Of a stretch of DNA of 64,000 nt, positions 1 to 8,463 are shown one piece after another. The translations under genes were made by a program, and so were the position numbers. Under the pieces are notes generated by a model, which worked only from the letters and a program-made list of their open reading frames with translations, ran no database searches and was not told the origin of the DNA. The number at the start of each line of letters is the position of its first letter. The first letter of the stretch is position 1. Source of the DNA: Paraburkholderia nodosa (GTDB taxonomy: Bacteria > Pseudomonadota > Gammaproteobacteria > Burkholderiales > Burkholderiaceae); contig NZ_MCNV01000003.1 of NCBI RefSeq assembly GCF_001718195.1, forward strand, positions 591,363-655,362, read 5' to 3'.

Positions 1-212
1 CCGCCAAGCCCGTGAAACAGCAAGGCGCGAATCACGGCGCACAAGGCGCGCGCGGCGAGCATACGCGTCGCGAAAACCAGCGCGGCGTTTCGCACGAGAG
101 CGCACTGGGCCGCCCGCAACAACGCAAGCCGCAAGGCAACCCGGGCGCGCTGCTCGGCGGCCGCCCAGGCGGCAATTCGCGCCGCGACGGCAACGGCCAG
201 CGCGATCGCTGA
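1..212 (+). CDS. C-terminal end of a protein cut by the window edge, possibly a RhlE-type DEAD-box RNA helicase
   Basis: An open frame enters from the left edge (codons in phase with base 3) and stops at 210-212. The roughly 69 visible residues are low-complexity and rich in Gly, Arg, Gln and Asn, with a NPGALLGG stretch near the end. Such basic disordered tails close RhlE-like DEAD-box RNA helicases of Burkholderia, where they help RNA binding, and that is my best guess. No catalytic motif is inside the window, so the assignment is inference. A strong terminator follows 18 bases after the stop, which supports this being a real gene end. Confidence 0.5.
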   Translation, partial: AKPVKQQGANHGAQGARGEHTRRENQRGVSHESALGRPQQRKPQGNPGALLGGRPGGNSRRDGNGQRDR

Positions 213-230
213 TCTTCGCGTCCAGAAACG

Positions 231-259
231 AAAAAGCCCGCTCCAGCAGCGGGCTTTTT
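231..259. terminator. Bidirectional intrinsic terminator
   Basis: Arms 231-242 and 248-259 are a perfect 12-bp inverted repeat (AAAAAGCCCGCT / AGCGGGCTTTTT) around a 5-base loop. Each arm supplies a T run for one strand. It lies between the rightward gene ending at 212 and the leftward gene ending at 279, so it can serve both convergent genes. Confidence 0.9.
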
Positions 260-278
260 GTTTTCGTGCGCCGATGTC

Positions 279-1112
279 CTAGCGGAAGAACACGTGTTGC
301 GTGATCTTCGCGAGCGGATAGTGCACGCCGGGCCGGATCTTCGCGGGCAGGTTGAGCGGCTTGAGCAGCATCTTCACGCACATGTCGGCGGACAGATTGT
401 GGCGTACCAGCCTGTTCACGCGCGCGGTCAGTTCGCGGCTATAGGCCTCGTCGCGCACGCGCTCGGGGTAGCGGCCCGCGTAGACATGACGCAGCGCGAT
501 CTCGGAATCCTCGTTCTTGATCTCCATCACGCGGCGCATGAGCGCGCCGAGCACGGCGAGACGCCCGTGCCCTTCTATCTGGTTGTACTTCTTGAAATAG
601 CGGAAAAAGTGCTTGTAGTGGCGCACTTCGTCGCTGCGGATGTTGTCGGTGATTTCCTTGAGCACGGGCTCATCCGAATACTCGCCGATCGCGCGATAGA
701 GCGTGGCGGTGCCGGTTTCGACCACGCAGCGCGCGACCATTTCGAGCGCGCGCGTTTTCTCGAACTCCTCGAACGAACAGGTCTTCGAATACTCTTCGAT
801 GAAGGTCTGAAACGCCGCGTCCCAGTCGAACTCGGGCCACACGTACTGGATGTACGTCTTCAGCGCGCGTCCGTGCTGAAGCTCTTCGGGCTCCCATTCG
901 CGAACGAGCCACTCGGAGACCTCGGGGTCGCCTTTGAAGAACACGTTCAGGTTGCTCGTGTAGAGGTCGGAGCCGCTTTCAATGAACGAAGAGGCGGCGA
1001 GGAGCAGCAGCAGATCTTCGTTGGCTGCGGCGCGTTGACGGTCGATACGTGTGAGATCGATGTCTTCGATGCGCCAGGGCATCACATGGCGAGGCTCATT
1101 GTCGTTACGCAT
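279..1112 (-). CDS. Ferritin-like di-iron domain protein
   Basis: 277 residues, start ATG at 1112 with AGGA just upstream. The protein is helical and acidic/basic, without signal peptide or membrane segment. Two carboxylate/His motifs typical of a di-iron four-helix bundle are visible: EPEELQHG near residue 75 and DEVRHYKHF near residue 165, with additional Glu residues in the helices between. This resembles the ferritin-like / acyl-ACP-desaturase-like superfamily; many Burkholderia carry such a gene under the name ferritin-like domain protein. The substrate is not known; oxidation or hydroxylation at a di-iron centre is inferred from the motif only. It is monocistronic, convergent with the helicase-like gene. 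Confidence 0.7.
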   Translation of the reverse strand: MRNDNEPRHVMPWRIEDIDLTRIDRQRAAANEDLLLLLAASSFIESGSDLYTSNLNVFFKGDPEVSEWLVREWEPEELQHGRALKTYIQYVWPEFDWDAAFQTFIEEYSKTCSFEEFEKTRALEMVARCVVETGTATLYRAIGEYSDEPVLKEITDNIRSDEVRHYKHFFRYFKKYNQIEGHGRLAVLGALMRRVMEIKNEDSEIALRHVYAGRYPERVRDEAYSRELTARVNRLVRHNLSADMCVKMLLKPLNLPAKIRPGVHYPLAKITQHVFFR

Positions 1113-1735
1113 TGTGTCCTACTCCCGAAGCGGCGTTTTACGCTCACGACGCGCGGCGTCCGGCCGGAGGCCCGGCGAACTGCGCCAGTCACGTGCAGTG
1201 AACGTTACCAGCCATCCCTATTTCCATCTTAGCTGTACTTTCGCGCAGCTGCAGTCACAAAGCACAGACCGGGCCCAGTTCCCGCAGTTCCGGAAATTGA
1301 CGACCTCTTCGCGTTACGTCATGTGACGATCACTAACCGACGCGCAAACGCAATACCCACGGGCATACCGTGCGTTTGATGCGTAGCGTATCGAAGCGCA
1401 TTCGCTCGCTGCGTGCCGCGCTGCGGCACGAACTTCAAGTGATTTCGCGAATCCAGGCGGCTCGCAGCACCGCTGCGTGCGGGCTCGAATGTCAAAGGGA
1501 AAATTTTCGGGGCGTGGTTTGTACAACGCAGCGGCGTTGACTACACTCCAGTTCCCCGAGGTAGATCCCGGGCTGGATGCCGTTTGGGCCGCGCATAGGC
1601 GGGCCTGATGGCCGGTCCCTCCAGCCAGTCGATCTGCCCGGTCGCAGGCTTTCGCTCATACCACCGCATTCCTGTCGCTGCGCCGCCCTGCGGGCCGCAA
1701 CCGGCGACCTCTGATGCGGCAACACGGAGAGAACG
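1113..1735. other. 623-bp stretch without a convincing gene; leader of the small ORF at 1736
   Basis: No frame here has plausible codon use or a ribosome site. It must hold the promoters of the leftward ferritin-like gene and of the rightward small ORF. One perfect stem-loop stands out: arms 1412-1419 and 1423-1430 (CGTGCCGC / GCGGCACG) with a 3-base loop and no T run. A TTGACT at 1538-1543 may be a -35 box, but no good -10 is placed after it. Roughly 200 bases of GC-rich sequence precede the small ORF and could be an untranslated leader. Confidence 0.4.
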
Positions 1736-1933
1736 ATGCTGAGTCCGCATGAATTCGCCACCCTGCTGCTAGTGCAGGACGCCCCCAACCAGCTCGACAT
1801 GGAGCGAGAAGAACTGGACGCCTTGCTCGAACGACAGCTCGTCCAACTGGAGCGCCTCGCATCCGGCCTTCAGCAATGGCGACTAACCGAAATCGGCGAC
1901 TCTGCGTTGCGCGCCATCAAACGGTGTTCGTAG
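1736..1933 (+). CDS. Small conserved hypothetical protein (65 aa)
   Basis: A 65-residue protein starting MLSPHEFATLLLVQDAP, with ATG at 1736 preceded by GGAGAG at a good distance, which makes it a real gene rather than a random frame. It is acidic and leucine-rich and predicted helical (LDALLERQLVQLERLASG), with no membrane segment and no known motif. I recall similar short proteins as conserved hypotheticals in Burkholderia; no function is known to me. The helical heptad pattern suggests a protein-protein contact. It is followed by a row of strong hairpins ending in a terminator at 2128. Confidence 0.65.
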   Translation: MLSPHEFATLLLVQDAPNQLDMEREELDALLERQLVQLERLASGLQQWRLTEIGDSALRAIKRCS

Positions 1934-1941
1934 CCTGATCC

Positions 1942-2128
1942 CGCGGGCCGAGTACCCGCGCAGCCACAGGCTCCATTGCCCTTTATCGATTTGCGCGGAC
2001 GCATGGGTCGTCCGCGAGCCCGGCTTGTCGGGCACGTCCCCGATGCAGGCGCACGGCAGTAGACGTACGCGCCTGCAGTGCATGGTCACGCGGACCCGCG
2101 CGCTTCATGCCCGCGTGACCATTTTTTT
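1942..2128 (+). ncRNA. Candidate structured RNA: five consecutive hairpins
   Basis: Directly after the 65-aa gene the + strand can fold into five stem-loops in 187 bases: 1942-1947/1955-1960 (CGCGGG/CCCGCG), 1994-2001/2009-2016 (CGCGGACG/CGTCCGCG), 2018-2022/2029-2033 (GCCCG/CGGGC), 2045-2052/2069-2076 (GCAGGCGC/GCGCCTGC) and 2082-2093/2111-2122 followed by T residues to 2128. All arms are perfect. It could be the 3' untranslated region of the small gene, a small RNA processed from it, or a separate transcript. I see no match to an RNA family that I know. That it is a functional RNA is inference. Confidence 0.45.
2082..2128 (+). terminator. Intrinsic terminator with a 12-bp stem
   Basis: ATGGTCACGCGG (2082-2093) pairs perfectly with CCGCGTGACCAT (2111-2122), the loop is 17 bases, and seven T residues run from 2122 to 2128. 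It ends the transcript of the small ORF or of the candidate structured RNA. Confidence 0.85.
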
Positions 2129-2199
2129 GCGCATGCCTGTTTGCACTGCTTGCACGCGCGAATGCGCGCACCCTGCCGCGGCACCCTTCGCCTATTCGC

Positions 2200-2577
2200 C
2201 TACCCGGCTCTCAACGTGGGGTCGACCGCCGAGCGCCAGCTCAGCGCCTGGGCGCGCTGTGCGTTGAGGAAGTTCACCCACTCACCCCGCGCCTCGCCGT
2301 TGCCGCTCTTGCCGAGCGTGGTGTATTGCTGCGCGAGCTGAGCCTGGAAACCGCAAAACTGGTCCTGGGGCAGCCTGCCGCGGCGATTGGCGACCCACGC
2401 GTCGAAAATGGCCGCGTAGACGCCCGGCGCATAGGCACCGAAATCGACCGCCTGGCCGCCGCACATCTGCTGCAAAGCGGCGAGCGACGGCGCGCGCCCC
2501 CCGCCTTCCGGGCCCGGCGGCGCGCCCACGCACCCCGTGAGCAGCACGGCTGCACCGATCATCGCAATTGCACGCAT
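2200..2577 (-). CDS. Small putative lipoprotein
   Basis: 125 residues from ATG at 2577, which has GAGG upstream; longer readings of the frame lack a ribosome site. The N-terminus is a lipoprotein signal: a short basic/hydrophobic stretch and the lipobox LTGC, so the mature chain should start at Cys16 followed by VGAPPG, suggesting outer-membrane sorting. The mature part contains two more cysteines (MCGG, FCGF) that could form a disulfide, and an Ala/Gln-rich helical C-terminus. I do not recognise the family. It is divergent from glpK. Confidence 0.7.
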   Translation of the reverse strand: MRAIAMIGAAVLLTGCVGAPPGPEGGGRAPSLAALQQMCGGQAVDFGAYAPGVYAAIFDAWVANRRGRLPQDQFCGFQAQLAQQYTTLGKSGNGEARGEWVNFLNAQRAQALSWRSAVDPTLRAG

Positions 2578-2786
2578 GATTGCCTCGTTATCGTTTTCGA
2601 CTGGTTGGAACGACTGCATCCCGACTCGATTATTGTCGCACCGCGCCGTGCGAGCGACACCTTGACCGTTCCGTTGCGCCGAATCGAGCGCAAATCGCTT
2701 TCGGGCTATGCTGGGTCCGATGGCACGCGCCTCGTTGCGCGCCGGTCGACGCGCGTACCCCGCACACCCTCCAGGGAGACTGCACG

Positions 2787-4322
2787 ATGCCTCAGTCGCA
2801 CGCCGAGTCGTACATCCTCGCGCTGGACCAGGGCACGACGAGTTCGCGCGCCTTGCTGCTCGAGCGCAGCGGTGCAATCGTCGCGCTCGCCCAGAAGGAG
2901 TTCGCGCAACGCTACCCGCGACCCGGCTGGGTCGAACATGACCCGCGCGACATCTGGTCGAGCCAGGCAGGCGTCGCGGCGCAAGCGCTCACGCGCGCGG
3001 GCGTCGGGGCCGCCGCGATTGCAGGCATCGGCATCACGAACCAGCGCGAAACGACCCTCGTATGGGACCGGGCAACAGGTCAGCCCGTGTACAACGCGAT
3101 CGTCTGGCAGGACCGCCGCACGGCCGGCTATTGCGACGAGCTGAAAGCGCGCGGCCTCGAGCCGACGGTGCGCGCGAAAACCGGCCTGCCGATCGACGCG
3201 TACTTTTCGGCCACGAAAATCCGCTGGATTCTCGATCATGTCGAGGGGGCGCGCGATAAGGCGCGCGCAGGCCGTCTCGCGTTCGGCACCGTGGACAGCT
3301 GGCTGCTGTGGCACTTCACGCGCGGCGCGCTGCACGCCACCGACGTCACCAATGCCGCGCGCACCATGCTCTTCGACATCCACACGCTGCGCTGGGACGA
3401 CGACCTGCTCGCGCTCTTCGAGATTCCGCGCAGCATGCTGCCGGAGGTGCGTTCGTCGTCGGAGGTCTATGCGCGCACGGCGGCGTCGCTTTTCGCGGCC
3501 GAAATCCCGCTTGCCGGCGTGGCCGGCGACCAGCATGCGGCGCTCTTCGGGCAAATGTGCATGCGCCCCGGCATGGTGAAGAACACCTACGGCACCGGCT
3601 GTTTTCTCGTGATGAATACCGGCGCGCAGCCTGTCGAATCGAGCCACAACCTCGTCACGACCATCGCGTGGCAAGCGCTCGGGCAAACGCAATACGCGCT
3701 TGAGGGCAGCATCTTTATCGCGGGCGCGGTGGTGCAATGGCTACGCGACGGACTCGGCATCATTCGCAGTGCAGCGGAAATCGAACCGCTCGCGGCCAGC
3801 GTGCCGCACAGCGACGGCGTGTACCTCGTGCCCGCGTTCGCCGGCCTCGGCGCGCCGCACTGGAACGCGCATGCGCGCGGCACGCTGTTCGGGCTCACGC
3901 GCGGCACGACCGCGGCGCATATCGCACGCGCGGCGCTCGATTCGATTGCCTATCAGTCGTTCGACGTGCTCGCCGCCATGGAGGCCGACTCCGGTATGCG
4001 CGTGAACGAGCTGCGCGTGGATGGCGGCGCCAGCGCGAACGATCTGCTCATGCAGTTCCAGGCCGATCTGCTGGGCGTGGACGTGTTGCGGCCGCGCTCC
4101 AGCGAAAGCACCGCGCTGGGCGCGGGATATCTGGCCGGGCTCGCGGTGGGGTTCTGGCGCGATATCGACGAACTCCAGCGGCACTGGAGCCTCGAGCGCC
4201 GCTTCACGCCCTCGTTGCAGCGCGACGAGGCGGCAAGGTGCCTCGCCGGCTGGCAGCGCGCGATTGGCGCAGCAAAGGCGTGGGCCGACACCCGCGAGGC
4301 AAACGCAGCAGACGCCGGCTGA
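2787..4322 (+). CDS. glpK: Glycerol kinase
   Basis: 511 residues, close to the 500 usual for the FGGY family. It phosphorylates glycerol with ATP to sn-glycerol 3-phosphate in the cytoplasm. Visible motifs: the N-terminal phosphate loop [12 protein letters not shown], the glycerol-contact segments GWVEHDP and [31 protein letters not shown], and the C-terminal ATPase-fold signature [16 protein letters not shown]. The start at 2787 is preceded by GGGAGA at 2774-2779. No glpF or glpD lies next to it; a HAD phosphatase follows on the same strand about 140 bases later. Confidence 0.95.
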   Translation: MPQSHAESYILALDQGTTSSRALLLERSGAIVALAQKEFAQRYPRPGWVEHDPRDIWSSQAGVAAQALTRAGVGAAAIAGIGITNQRETTLVWDRATGQPVYNAIVWQDRRTAGYCDELKARGLEPTVRAKTGLPIDAYFSATKIRWILDHVEGARDKARAGRLAFGTVDSWLLWHFTRGALHATDVTNAARTMLFDIHTLRWDDDLLALFEIPRSMLPEVRSSSEVYARTAASLFAAEIPLAGVAGDQHAALFGQMCMRPGMVKNTYGTGCFLVMNTGAQPVESSHNLVTTIAWQALGQTQYALEGSIFIAGAVVQWLRDGLGIIRSAAEIEPLAASVPHSDGVYLVPAFAGLGAPHWNAHARGTLFGLTRGTTAAHIARAALDSIAYQSFDVLAAMEADSGMRVNELRVDGGASANDLLMQFQADLLGVDVLRPRSSESTALGAGYLAGLAVGFWRDIDELQRHWSLERRFTPSLQRDEAARCLAGWQRAIGAAKAWADTREANAADAG

Positions 4323-4462
4323 GCATCCCAGGCCGCGTGTGCGCTGCTTTCAAAAAGCAAAAGCACGTATGATTGGGGTTTCCACCTTGTCCCCTGCCTG
4401 GCTCAGGCGCATGCACGGCCGCCGACCGCTGGCCGCGCGCTGCCCGGCCTCTCGTTTCACGC

Positions 4463-5149
4463 ATGATCGACCATCTCATCTGCGACTGTGACGGCGTGCT
4501 CGTCGACAGCGAAGTCATCGCCGACCGCGTTCTGTTCGATACGCTCAGCAGCACCTTTCCCGGCATCGATTTTCACGCCGCCGTGAATGCGGCGTTCGGC
4601 CAGCAGACCTCGCGCTTTCTCGCCGACGTCGCCGCGCGCTTCGACCTCACGATGCCCGAGGACTTTCTCGAGACCATCGAACATCGTTGCGAAGCCGCCA
4701 TTGCCGAATCGGTGAGCCCGATCAACGGCGTGCGGGACGCCTTGCGCCGGGTGACGCTGCCTGCCGCCGTCGTCTCGAACAGCCGGCTCACGCGCGTGCA
4801 CGCTTCGGTGCGGCGCGCCGGCCTCGACACGATCTTCGGCGAGCGCATCTTCAGCGCCGAGCAGGTTGCGCGGCCCAAGCCTTATCCGGACGTGTACCTG
4901 CATGCGGCGAAGCAGCTCGGCGTGGAGCCGGCGCGCTGCATCGTCGTCGAAGACAGCATTTCGGGTTTGAACGCCGCGCGCGCGGCAGGCATGAAGACGA
5001 TTGCTTTCGTGGGCGCGAGCCACATTCCTTCGGGCTACGCCGACGTGCTGCGCGAGATGGGCATCACGCGCATCATGGCCCACATGGAAGAACTGCCGGC
5101 GCTCGTCGAGGCCGGCGTGCGCGGCGAATTCGGCGACGTGCAGTCGTAA
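4463..5149 (+). CDS. HAD-superfamily (subfamily IA) phosphatase
   Basis: 228 residues. Motif I is DCDGVLVDSE near the N-terminus (two nucleophile/acid Asp), the Ser/Thr motif is VVSNSR, the Lys motif RPKPYPDVYL, and motif IV VVEDSISGLNAA, so all four HAD catalytic elements are present. The cap domain follows motif I, as in the beta-phosphoglucomutase / YieH-like sugar phosphatases. The substrate is probably a small phosphosugar or polyol phosphate; the place just after glpK makes a glycerol-related phosphate possible but unproven. I start at the ATG at 4463 because upstream in-frame starts add a non-homologous tail. Confidence 0.85.
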   Translation: MIDHLICDCDGVLVDSEVIADRVLFDTLSSTFPGIDFHAAVNAAFGQQTSRFLADVAARFDLTMPEDFLETIEHRCEAAIAESVSPINGVRDALRRVTLPAAVVSNSRLTRVHASVRRAGLDTIFGERIFSAEQVARPKPYPDVYLHAAKQLGVEPARCIVVEDSISGLNAARAAGMKTIAFVGASHIPSGYADVLREMGITRIMAHMEELPALVEAGVRGEFGDVQS

Positions 5150-5160
5150 GACTGCGCGCC

Positions 5161-5889
5161 TCAGGCCGGCTCGGCGCAGCGCTCGCGCGCCACGGCGAGC
5201 GACTCGCGAAACGCCACCAGCTCGGCAATCGAAAGCACCGGCAGATTGTGCAGCCTGGCGAAGTCGTCGACCTGCTTGCCGCGCGCCATCGTGCCATCCG
5301 GGTTCATCAGCTCGCACAGCACGCCGGCGGGCGCGAGGCCCGCGAGCACCGCCAGATCGACGGTACCTTCAGTATGGCCGCGGCGCGCCAGCACGCCGCC
5401 CCTCTGCGCGCGCAGCGGGAACACGTGGCCGGGGCGCACGATATCGGCAGGCTTGGCGTCCGGGGCGATCGCGGCGCGGATCGTCGTCACGCGGTCGGCG
5501 GCCGACACGCCGGTGCTCACCCCGTCACGCGCTTCGATCGAGACCGTGAACGCGGTGCGGTTGCGGCTCTCGTTGTGGGCCACCATCGGCGGCAGTTCGA
5601 GCGCGCGCACTTTTTCGTCGGAGAGACACAGGCATACGATGCCGCTGCATTCGCGGATGAAGAGCGCCATCGTTTCGGGCGTGAGGCGTTCGGCGGCGAC
5701 GATCAGGTCGGCCTCATCCTCGCGGTCGTGGTCGTCCTGCAGCACGACCGGGCGGCCTTCGCGCATGGCTTGCAACGCGGCGGCAATGCGCGGCGGCACC
5801 GGCTCGGAATCGATGAACGGGAGATCGGCGGCGGCGTCGAGCGGCGCGCCCTGGGATGAAGCGAGAGGGGTACTGGCAGTAAGGGACAT
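5161..5889 (-). CDS. ribB: 3,4-dihydroxy-2-butanone-4-phosphate synthase
   Basis: 242 residues. It converts ribulose 5-phosphate to 3,4-dihydroxy-2-butanone 4-phosphate and formate, the four-carbon branch of riboflavin synthesis. The acidic metal-binding loop [11 protein letters not shown], the segment [10 protein letters not shown] and HTEGTVDLA are intact. There is no GTP cyclohydrolase II domain behind it, so this is a monofunctional RibB, with an N-terminal extension of about 25 residues relative to the E. coli enzyme. The 5' leader carries an FMN riboswitch, so synthesis is expected to fall when FMN is abundant. It is convergent with the HAD gene, 11 bases apart. Confidence 0.95.
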   Translation of the reverse strand: MSLTASTPLASSQGAPLDAAADLPFIDSEPVPPRIAAALQAMREGRPVVLQDDHDREDEADLIVAAERLTPETMALFIRECSGIVCLCLSDEKVRALELPPMVAHNESRNRTAFTVSIEARDGVSTGVSAADRVTTIRAAIAPDAKPADIVRPGHVFPLRAQRGGVLARRGHTEGTVDLAVLAGLAPAGVLCELMNPDGTMARGKQVDDFARLHNLPVLSIAELVAFRESLAVARERCAEPA

Positions 5890-5890
5890 G

Positions 5891-5929
5891 TGAAACGCTC
5901 CTCGCGAGAGTTAGGCGAAAAACGTTTCA
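5891..5929 (-). promoter_or_regulatory. Hairpin around the ribB ribosome binding site
   Basis: On the minus strand TGAAACG (5929-5923) pairs with CGTTTCA (5897-5891), which occupies the spacer between the Shine-Dalgarno GAGGAG (5903-5898) and the ATG at 5889. A small inner palindrome CTCGCGAG (5901-5908) overlaps the Shine-Dalgarno itself. Folding would hide the start, which fits a translational expression platform for the FMN riboswitch upstream. Confidence 0.55.
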
Positions 5930-6056
5930 GGGCATTGCAAACAGGCAGGAATCCCCGGCACGCGTGATTCGGCAGTGACGTGGCGCGCCTCGAAAACGGA
6001 GACGCACACGCACCGGCCGAAACGCCGCGGCGGATGGGCAAACATGACCATCTGCA

Positions 6057-6221
6057 CATCTTCTTTCATCCGGACTATGACCGTCGGCTCTGGCTTCGCA
6101 CCAGATCTGCTGACCCTGCGCACGACACAATGAAGCTCGCGCAGGCGCTCGCGGGCTCGTCGACCTTGCCTTGCGGCGCGGCCGGCATACCGCCGGTGGG
6201 GAATTTCACCCCGCCCTGAAG
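6057..6221 (-). promoter_or_regulatory. FMN riboswitch (RFN element)
   Basis: Read on the minus strand, the segment shows the conserved parts of the RFN element in order: GGGCGGGGTGAAATTCCCC, ACCGGCGGTA, AGCCCGCGAGC, a variable stem, CAGATCTGGTGCGAAGCC, AGAGCCGACGGT and AGTCCGGATGAAAGAAGATG. This is a near-textbook match. It binds flavin mononucleotide and sits about 170 bases upstream of ribB in the same direction. Confidence 0.96.
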
Positions 6222-6340
6222 ACGCACTGATTACCGGCTTGTTACCTGACTTGACCGGCGGGCAAAGGATACAACAGGCTGCGCAACTGTGCAGCGCGAA
6301 AACTTGCGACTAGACGATGTTCTCGAAGGCGCGACGCGGC

Positions 6341-7006
6341 TCATGCCGGCTGCGCCGTCCCGGCCGGCACGTCCCAGCGCGGCGGCGTCTCGGCGTTGAG
6401 CGTCACGCGAAACACGCGCGCCTCGGTGTCGCCCGGGTTGCGCAGGCTGTGCGGCTGGTCGGCGTCGAAGACGATCGCGTCGCCGGTGGCGAGCAGCTGG
6501 CGCCGATCGTGCACGCTCACTTCGAGCGTGCCCTCGCTCACCACGAGGTTCACCGTCGTGCCGGGCGGGCGGCGCACGCCGGACTCGGTATGCAGCGGCG
6601 CGATGCGCAGTTCGTGGAATTCGGCGGCGGCGGGTTCGCCTTCCGGATAGAGCGCGCGCGCCGAATAACGGCCGTCGGCGGAAACGAGGCGCGATGCCCG
6701 CTCGGCGGGCAAATGCTCGAAACCGTTCACGGCATGCCGCCGCAGGAACGCCGAAACCGAGACCTTGAGCGCCGCCGCCACCTTGCACAGCACCTTGATC
6801 GAAGGCACGCTGCGCGCCGACTCGACTTGAGCGAGCATCGCGCGCGAGACACCGGAGGCGCGTGCGAGCGCATCGAGCGAAAGCTGGCGTTCGGCGCGCA
6901 GCCGGGCGAGGTTGACGCCCACGAGATGTTCAAGCGTCTCGTAAGATCCTTCGGTGTGCGCAATATCGGGTTGTGCATCGCGTACGAGCGCGAGGGGTGA
7001 ATGCAT
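6341..7006 (-). CDS. XRE-family transcriptional regulator with C-terminal cupin domain
   Basis: 221 residues from ATG at 7006, chosen because GGAGG lies 6 bases upstream; a start 27 bases earlier is possible. Residues about 25-85 form an XRE helix-turn-helix (RLRAERQLSLDALARASGVS, then SVPSIKVLCKVAAAL). Residues about 130-205 form a small cupin barrel (TVNLVVSEGTLEV, DAIVFDADQPHSLRNPGD) that can bind a metal or small ligand. Proteins of this build regulate a nearby or own promoter in response to a metabolite. Its targets are unknown; the leftward MFS gene directly upstream, on the same strand, is one possibility. Confidence 0.85.
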   Translation of the reverse strand: MHSPLALVRDAQPDIAHTEGSYETLEHLVGVNLARLRAERQLSLDALARASGVSRAMLAQVESARSVPSIKVLCKVAAALKVSVSAFLRRHAVNGFEHLPAERASRLVSADGRYSARALYPEGEPAAAEFHELRIAPLHTESGVRRPPGTTVNLVVSEGTLEVSVHDRRQLLATGDAIVFDADQPHSLRNPGDTEARVFRVTLNAETPPRWDVPAGTAQPA

Positions 7007-7208
7007 GGCTGCCTCCAGGCAGCGCCGCGTCATTGCGGCGCAAGAGCATGAATGGAGGCAAGACTAGCATCGCGATTTGCCGCGCCCAACGAAGTTATCT
7101 TCACACTGTTATCAGCATTGCAGAGCGCAAATCGTGGATTGCTTTCGCGCCCTGCGCATAAGGCGCATTGCCATCTGCACGGCGTTGCGCCTTGCCCTCG
7201 TCAGGCGT

Positions 7209-8396
7209 TCACGTATTCTGCCGCGCCGCCACGTGCGCGTCGCGCAGCGTTACGGCACGCGTATCGAGCCGCGCCGCCGCCCATGTGAGCACGAGCGCCG
7301 CCACCGAGACGGCCGCAGCCACCCACGGCAGCGAATCGAGCGCCACGCCGTGTGCAATGGCGAGCCCGCCCATCCACGCGCCCATCGCGTTACCCACGTT
7401 GAACGCGCCGATGTTCAGCGTCGAGGCGAGATTCGGTGCCGCCGCGGCCTTCGCGACCACGCGCATCTGCAACGGCGGCACGGTCGCGAACGCGGCGATG
7501 CCCCACACGAAGACGGTGATCGCGGCCGGCCACATGGCGTGGCTCGTCTTCGTGAAGATGGCCATGACCACGGCGAGCACCACGAGAATGCCCATGAGCG
7601 AAGGCATCAGCGCGCGGTCCGCAAGCTTGCCGCCCAGTGTGTTGCCAAGCGTCAGGCCCACGCCGAACAGCACGAGCATCAGCGTCACGCCGCGCGGCGA
7701 GAAACCGCCCACCTGTTCGAGGATCGGCGCGATATACGTGAACACGACGAACACGCCGCCAAAGCCGAGCACCGTCATGCCGAGGGCGAGCCACACCTGC
7801 GGGTCGCGCAGCACGCGCACTTCGTGGCCGAGCCCGGCCGGGCCGCTGTCGTGATGGTTGGGCACCAGAGCCGTCACGCCGGCGAGCGAAATCACGCCAA
7901 AACCGCTCACGATCCAGAACGCCACGCGCCAGCCGAACTGCTGGCCAATGGCGGTGCCGAACGGCACGCCCAGCACGGTGGCGAGTGTGAGCCCCGTGAA
8001 CATCAGCGCGATGGCGCTCGCGCGCTTTTCCTGCGGCACGAGCGAGGCGGCCACCACGGCGCCGATGCCGAAGAACGAGCCGTGCGCGAACGACGCGACG
8101 ACGCGCGCGACCATCAAGAGCGAATAGTTCGACGCGACCGCGCACATCACGTTGCCGACGATGAACACGCCCATCAGCAGTTGCAGCGCGAGCTTGCGCG
8201 GCATGCGGCTCGTCAGCGCGGCGAGCAGCGGCGCGCCGGCCGCCACGCCGAGCGCATAGCCGGTCACGAGCAGACCCGCGGCGGGAATCGTCACGTGCAG
8301 ATCGCGCGCCACATCGGGCAACAGGCCCATGATGAGGAACTCGGTGGTACCGATGGCAAAGGCGCTGATGGCCAGTGCGAGCAAGGGGATAGGCAT
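7209..8396 (-). CDS. MFS transporter, DHA1 (AraJ/YdhP-like) family
   Basis: 395 residues with about 12 hydrophobic segments and almost no N-terminal tail (MPIPLLALAISAFAIGTTEF). The motif ALTSRMPRKLAL in the loop between segments 2 and 3 is the MFS motif A variant of the drug:proton antiporter group, and GTTEFLIMGLLP is typical for the AraJ/YdhP/NepI/PbuE-type exporters. It probably exports a sugar, nucleoside or drug by proton exchange; the substrate cannot be told. SD GGAG precedes the start. It follows the VOC gene by 67 bases on the same strand, likely an operon controlled by the divergent LysR regulator. Confidence 0.85.
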   Translation of the reverse strand: MPIPLLALAISAFAIGTTEFLIMGLLPDVARDLHVTIPAAGLLVTGYALGVAAGAPLLAALTSRMPRKLALQLLMGVFIVGNVMCAVASNYSLLMVARVVASFAHGSFFGIGAVVAASLVPQEKRASAIALMFTGLTLATVLGVPFGTAIGQQFGWRVAFWIVSGFGVISLAGVTALVPNHHDSGPAGLGHEVRVLRDPQVWLALGMTVLGFGGVFVVFTYIAPILEQVGGFSPRGVTLMLVLFGVGLTLGNTLGGKLADRALMPSLMGILVVLAVVMAIFTKTSHAMWPAAITVFVWGIAAFATVPPLQMRVVAKAAAAPNLASTLNIGAFNVGNAMGAWMGGLAIAHGVALDSLPWVAAAVSVAALVLTWAAARLDTRAVTLRDAHVAARQNT

Positions 8397-8463
8397 CGAA
8401 ATCTCCGAAAATCAGCCTGGATTCAAATGGGCTTCAGTGGCGTCGAGTGGCAACGCGCGGCCA

